From contig CAYULH010000084.1 in the NCBI GenBank assembly GCA_964445645.1, forward strand, positions 1 to 23,248: 23,248 nt of DNA, given 5' to 3'. The notes below the pieces were generated by a model. It did not search any database and was not told the origin of the DNA. It saw nothing but the letters and a program-made list of their open reading frames with translations. The translations under genes and the position numbers were made by a program. Positions 21,501 through 23,248 of this stretch are shown piece by piece. The DNA is from Aureispira sp964445645. GTDB taxonomy: Bacteria > Bacteroidota > Bacteroidia > Chitinophagales > Saprospiraceae. Each line of letters starts with the position of its first letter. The first letter of the stretch is position 1.

Positions 21501-21865
21501 CCTGTACCCAACCACAAGGTATTGGGATTGTTGGGGTCAATGGTGATACAACCTATAGAGTAGGAGCCATAGCTATCAAAAATAGGCTCATAAGAAGTAC
21601 CGCCATTGCTTGTTTTCCAAAGATTACCAGAAGCAGCTGCCGCATAATAAATATAAGGCTTCTGAGGATGTACGGCCAAGTCAATAATACGCCCAGAGGT
21701 AAAAGCAGGGCCTACATTGCGAAACTTGAGCGCACCCATACTAGGTGTTTTGGCTTTCATCTCAGTGGTAGTTTGCTCTTTTTTAGAAGAATTTTTCTTC
21801 TTCTTTTGTGCCACCAAAAGCGTGGGGAGTAGGCAACATAATGCCCATATCCATAGCTGCTTCAT
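18560..21865 (-). CDS. Large secreted Asp-box (BNR/VPS10-like) beta-propeller protein
   Basis: Product of 1101 residues. Signal peptide 1-19 (LLVA-Q), then a Lys/Ser/Thr stretch. Residues ~45-760 hold at least ten Asp-box repeats (S-x-D-x-G-x-T-W type), including SMDAGKSWKNMG, TVDGGNNWELI, SKDGGKTWTRL, STDRGASWTKRG, SIDGGKTFVRT, STDKGATWTAVHG and SKNGGQNWTQLK, so a propeller of the sortilin/VPS10 or sialidase-like class. The last ~340 residues begin with a beta-rich part (PIQLKKRKKGRYSSLPSG) and end in a long helical region. Such proteins are often annotated as glycosyl hydrolase without proof; the sialidase catalytic set is not evident. The frame extends to 21928, but the ATG at 21865 gives the clean signal peptide. 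No clear T9SS tail is seen. Confidence 0.88.
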   Translation of the reverse strand: MKQLWIWALCCLLPTLLVAQKKKKNSSKKEQTTTEMKAKTPSMGALKFRNVGPAFTSGRIIDLAVHPQKPYIYYAAAASGNLWKTSNGGTSYEPIFDSYGSYSIGCITIDPNNPNTLWLGTGENNNQRSVAYGDGVYKSMDAGKSWKNMGLKSSEHIGMIQVHPNNSDVVYVAAYGPLWKEGGERGLYKTVDGGNNWELILEIDEHTGISEVHLDPRDPNLMYAVAHQRRRHVFTYLGGGPGSGVHQSKDGGKTWTRLASGLPSGDFVGRIGLAISPVNPDYVYAIVEASEGKNGVYRSTDRGASWTKRGGYSTSGNYYQEIYCDRFDVNKVYSMNTWLHHSIDGGKTFVRTGESLKHVDNHCMWQDPNHADHWIVGCDGGLYETWNHAQDWQFKANLPITQFYKVAVDNATPFYNIYGGTQDNNSMGGPSRTTNSAGIVNSDWYITNGGDGFESQIDPTNPDIVYAQAQYGWLVRYDKKSGEQIGIKPSPPVGAKPYRWNWDAPLLISPHNPQRLYFAANQVFRSENRGDDWAVISEDLTQQIDRNQLEVMGRLWEPEAVMKNKSTSMYGNIVAFDESPLQENLLYAGTDDGLIHVSEDAKTWKKLAPIAGVPANTYVNALITSKHDAATVYAVFNNHKKGDFKPYIYKSTDKGATWTAVHGDLPERGTVYDIAEDHVDKNLLFAGTEFGFFFSKNGGQNWTQLKSGLPTIAIKDIEIQTRENDIVLASFGRGFYVLDDYSPLRNYKEADLEKPAVIYPIKDAWVFIERSPLGLTGRSMQGASYYAAENPPVGAVFTYLFSDTTMKTRKAMRQAQHAADRKNETPITYPSIDSLRQEDWEQKPYAIMTIRDKAGNVVRRLQTTPSQGMNRLVWDFRYESLMPIQLKKRKKGRYSSLPSGALAAPGVYTAQLSKVQDGKVTDLTEQVSFTIQSLNNATLSAEDKDALTAFQVKLSKMRRAGRAVAAVHSTMKNRVALLEQGIINTPSADLKLLEEAERLRLRLQELGVTLTGDASLSKRDIESAPSLLERMETPIWNTWEATSAPSKTAQDNYTRAGKLFEQFLKDLNVVKQDIEQLEKQLNDLGAPYTNGRMELPDWKME

Positions 21866-22373
21866 AATATATTTGTAATACATAATAAATTGTGAAATTA
21901 ATTGTAAGGTAATAGCAGCAAGATACAAAAATGTTGAGGGCTTTGGGTGAGCGGGGCTGTGATTTTAGACTAGTTGATACTTACTATAGATGAATAACAG
22001 TGCTTGATGAATGGGGATAGAACTATTAAAAAATTATTTGGCAAATATAAGGGGGTATAGCTTGTTAATTTTAAAAAAGACTTGTAAATCTAAATTATAT
22101 TTCTTATATTGGCCAACATGTTCTAAGTCGGCTCCATTCTATTAAATTATAGCAGTAGAGTTGGTTTGTTTTTGTGGTATAATGCCGATAAAACTCTGTT
22201 AGATAAGCGTTGCTTTTAGTTGGTATAAGAATGTTTTATGCTCAATTTATGCCTTTTAAACAAAGAAGAAAGACTTGTATACGTCTGTCATACTTGATAT
22301 AGATAATTATTTTAAATAAACCTAGTTCTCTTGACCAATATATATGAGAACTAACCTAAATTGACCAATCACT
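21866..22373. other. Divergent gene-free region
   Basis: 508 bp of A+T-rich DNA between the divergent Asp-box gene and the last gene. No coding frame or RNA gene is recognised. Near its right end are the inverted repeat tagttctc (22323-22330) / gagaacta (22346-22353) and the direct repeat ttgaccaat at 22331 and 22361. Confidence 0.65.
22323..22369. promoter_or_regulatory. Candidate operator: inverted plus direct repeats before the last gene
   Basis: Perfect 8-bp arms tagttctc and gagaacta are separated by 15 bp. The nonamer ttgaccaat occurs at 22331-22339, inside the loop, and at 22361-22369, exactly 30 bp apart (about three helical turns). The second copy is 4 bp before the ATG. The arrangement suits a dimeric regulator or a leader structure. 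Confidence 0.35.
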
Positions 22374-23248
22374 ATGGAATTAAAAGACCTTGATGCTAAA
22401 GCGGATTTGCTTGCAAGTAGCTTAGGTATTGACTCAGCAAACACCAAATTATTATTAGAGCTTTTGAAGAGCAAACGTGTAACCAAGCCTGAACTAAAAT
22501 TTAAGGCAGGAGCGGCCAAACTCAAAGTAGCAGGCAAACAACCTTTTGTTTATGTAAGAGAAGAAAAAGGTTCGTTTATGTTCTTAGGTTTGGATTTTCC
22601 TATGATGAAAAAACACGTGGAACCCAAACTAAAAGCCGTAGAAAAAGCCCTAAAAAAAGCCAAAGAATCTGAAAAAGAAGGCTTGGAACTCCAACAAGCA
22701 TTCTACACAGCTCTATTTGATAGAGTAAAAAAGAAAAAATTAGTGGCCACCTCTGGAAAACTACTTGTCAAAAACTTAGACCCAACTACTAAAGAATGCT
22801 TCATGTCTTTAGAAGGAAAAGTGGAAGGAGAAGACAAAGGTTCCTTGGAGCAGATTTTGGCCGAGACCAATTATACCGCTAAGAACGGCGAAATTCTACG
22901 CCTGTACAATCCGAATACTTCTACTGGTTCAGATGATGAAACAGAAACTACGGAAGAACAAGAGCAAGAGCAAGATACCACTAATGACCCCACAGAAACT
23001 ACAGACACTACTACCGATACCGCTACACTAGAAGCCAACAAAGCTAAAAGAAGTGGGCAGATGAACAAAATGAAGGAGGGAATTGACAAAATGGATCAGG
23101 TCAAAGATCGCGCTCCCAAAGACAAAATGGAAGCTAACATTGCCAAGTATGAAGATGCCCTACAAAAACTCATCACAGAAGCAGAGAAAGATGGCGTAAT
23201 AGATGCCGAGGAACAAGCACAAATCGACGAGCTTCAAGCACAACTAAA
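22374..23248 (+). CDS. Unrecognised charged protein, 3' end outside the window (partial)
   Basis: The frame is open from ATG 22374 to the window edge, at least 291 residues, with no stop. No signal peptide, so cytoplasmic. Residues 1-175 are Lys-rich and mostly helical (LKAVEKALKKAKESEKEG; QQAFYTALFDRVKKKK). A low-complexity Asp/Glu/Thr/Gln linker at ~182-222 (SDDETETTEEQEQEQDTTND) separates it from a second helical Lys/Glu-rich part (MNKMKEGIDKMDQVKDRAPK, then EKDGVIDAEEQAQIDELQ) that looks like a coiled coil or EF-hand-like helix pair. No family is recognised. Codon use matches the flanking chromosomal genes, not the A+T-rich island. Confidence 0.8.
   Translation, partial: MELKDLDAKADLLASSLGIDSANTKLLLELLKSKRVTKPELKFKAGAAKLKVAGKQPFVYVREEKGSFMFLGLDFPMMKKHVEPKLKAVEKALKKAKESEKEGLELQQAFYTALFDRVKKKKLVATSGKLLVKNLDPTTKECFMSLEGKVEGEDKGSLEQILAETNYTAKNGEILRLYNPNTSTGSDDETETTEEQEQEQDTTNDPTETTDTTTDTATLEANKAKRSGQMNKMKEGIDKMDQVKDRAPKDKMEANIAKYEDALQKLITEAEKDGVIDAEEQAQIDELQAQL

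Overview
The window looks like a chromosomal segment of a Bacteroidota bacterium, possibly from a Saprospiria-like lineage. The phylum call rests on several things: secreted proteins with signal peptides ending in A-Q, lipoproteins, starts without Shine-Dalgarno sequences, a few TAnnTTTG-type promoter boxes, and intergenic palindromes of the cccgaaggg / cctgaaagg kind. No rRNA, tRNA or CRISPR array was seen. The finer lineage is an inference.

Layout. Positions 1-583 hold a ~64-bp tandem repeat array broken by a 100-N assembly gap, preceded by the end of a dispersed repeat whose other copy lies at 4375-4430. Positions 584-7505 are dominated by five FKBP-type peptidyl-prolyl isomerase genes carrying seven catalytic domains in four architectures: two lipoproteins, one secreted protein with two catalytic domains, one membrane-anchored single domain, and one secreted protein made of two complete N+C modules. 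A small flavin-type split-barrel protein gene sits among them and a hexapeptide acyltransferase gene follows. A 300-bp nested palindrome (4163-4466) separates the third and fourth isomerase genes.

Positions 8402-15367 are accessory envelope genes: an M1-family zinc aminopeptidase, a DUF1624-type membrane acyltransferase that converges on it over a perfect 38-bp palindrome, a tandem pair of secreted cysteine-containing proteins, a 35-residue lipoprotein overlapping a secreted protein gene, and a membrane protein with two zinc ribbons.

Positions about 15400-18500 are visibly richer in A+T than the flanks and look like an inserted island. A leftward, translationally coupled operon encodes a sigma-factor-like protein, a small helical protein and an ImmA/IrrE (M78) metalloprotease. 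It diverges from an HNH endonuclease gene, which is followed by a start-frameshifted GIY-YIG nuclease gene and a second small GIY-YIG-like gene. This is the best candidate in the window for an undescribed regulatory, defence or mobile module.

Positions 18560-21865 encode a large secreted Asp-box (BNR/VPS10-like) beta-propeller protein. The window ends inside an unrecognised charged, probably cytoplasmic protein (22374 onward). The isomerase cluster, M1 peptidase, propeller protein and secreted pair suggest a locus concerned with folding and turnover of exported proteins, but nothing in the sequence proves that they work together.
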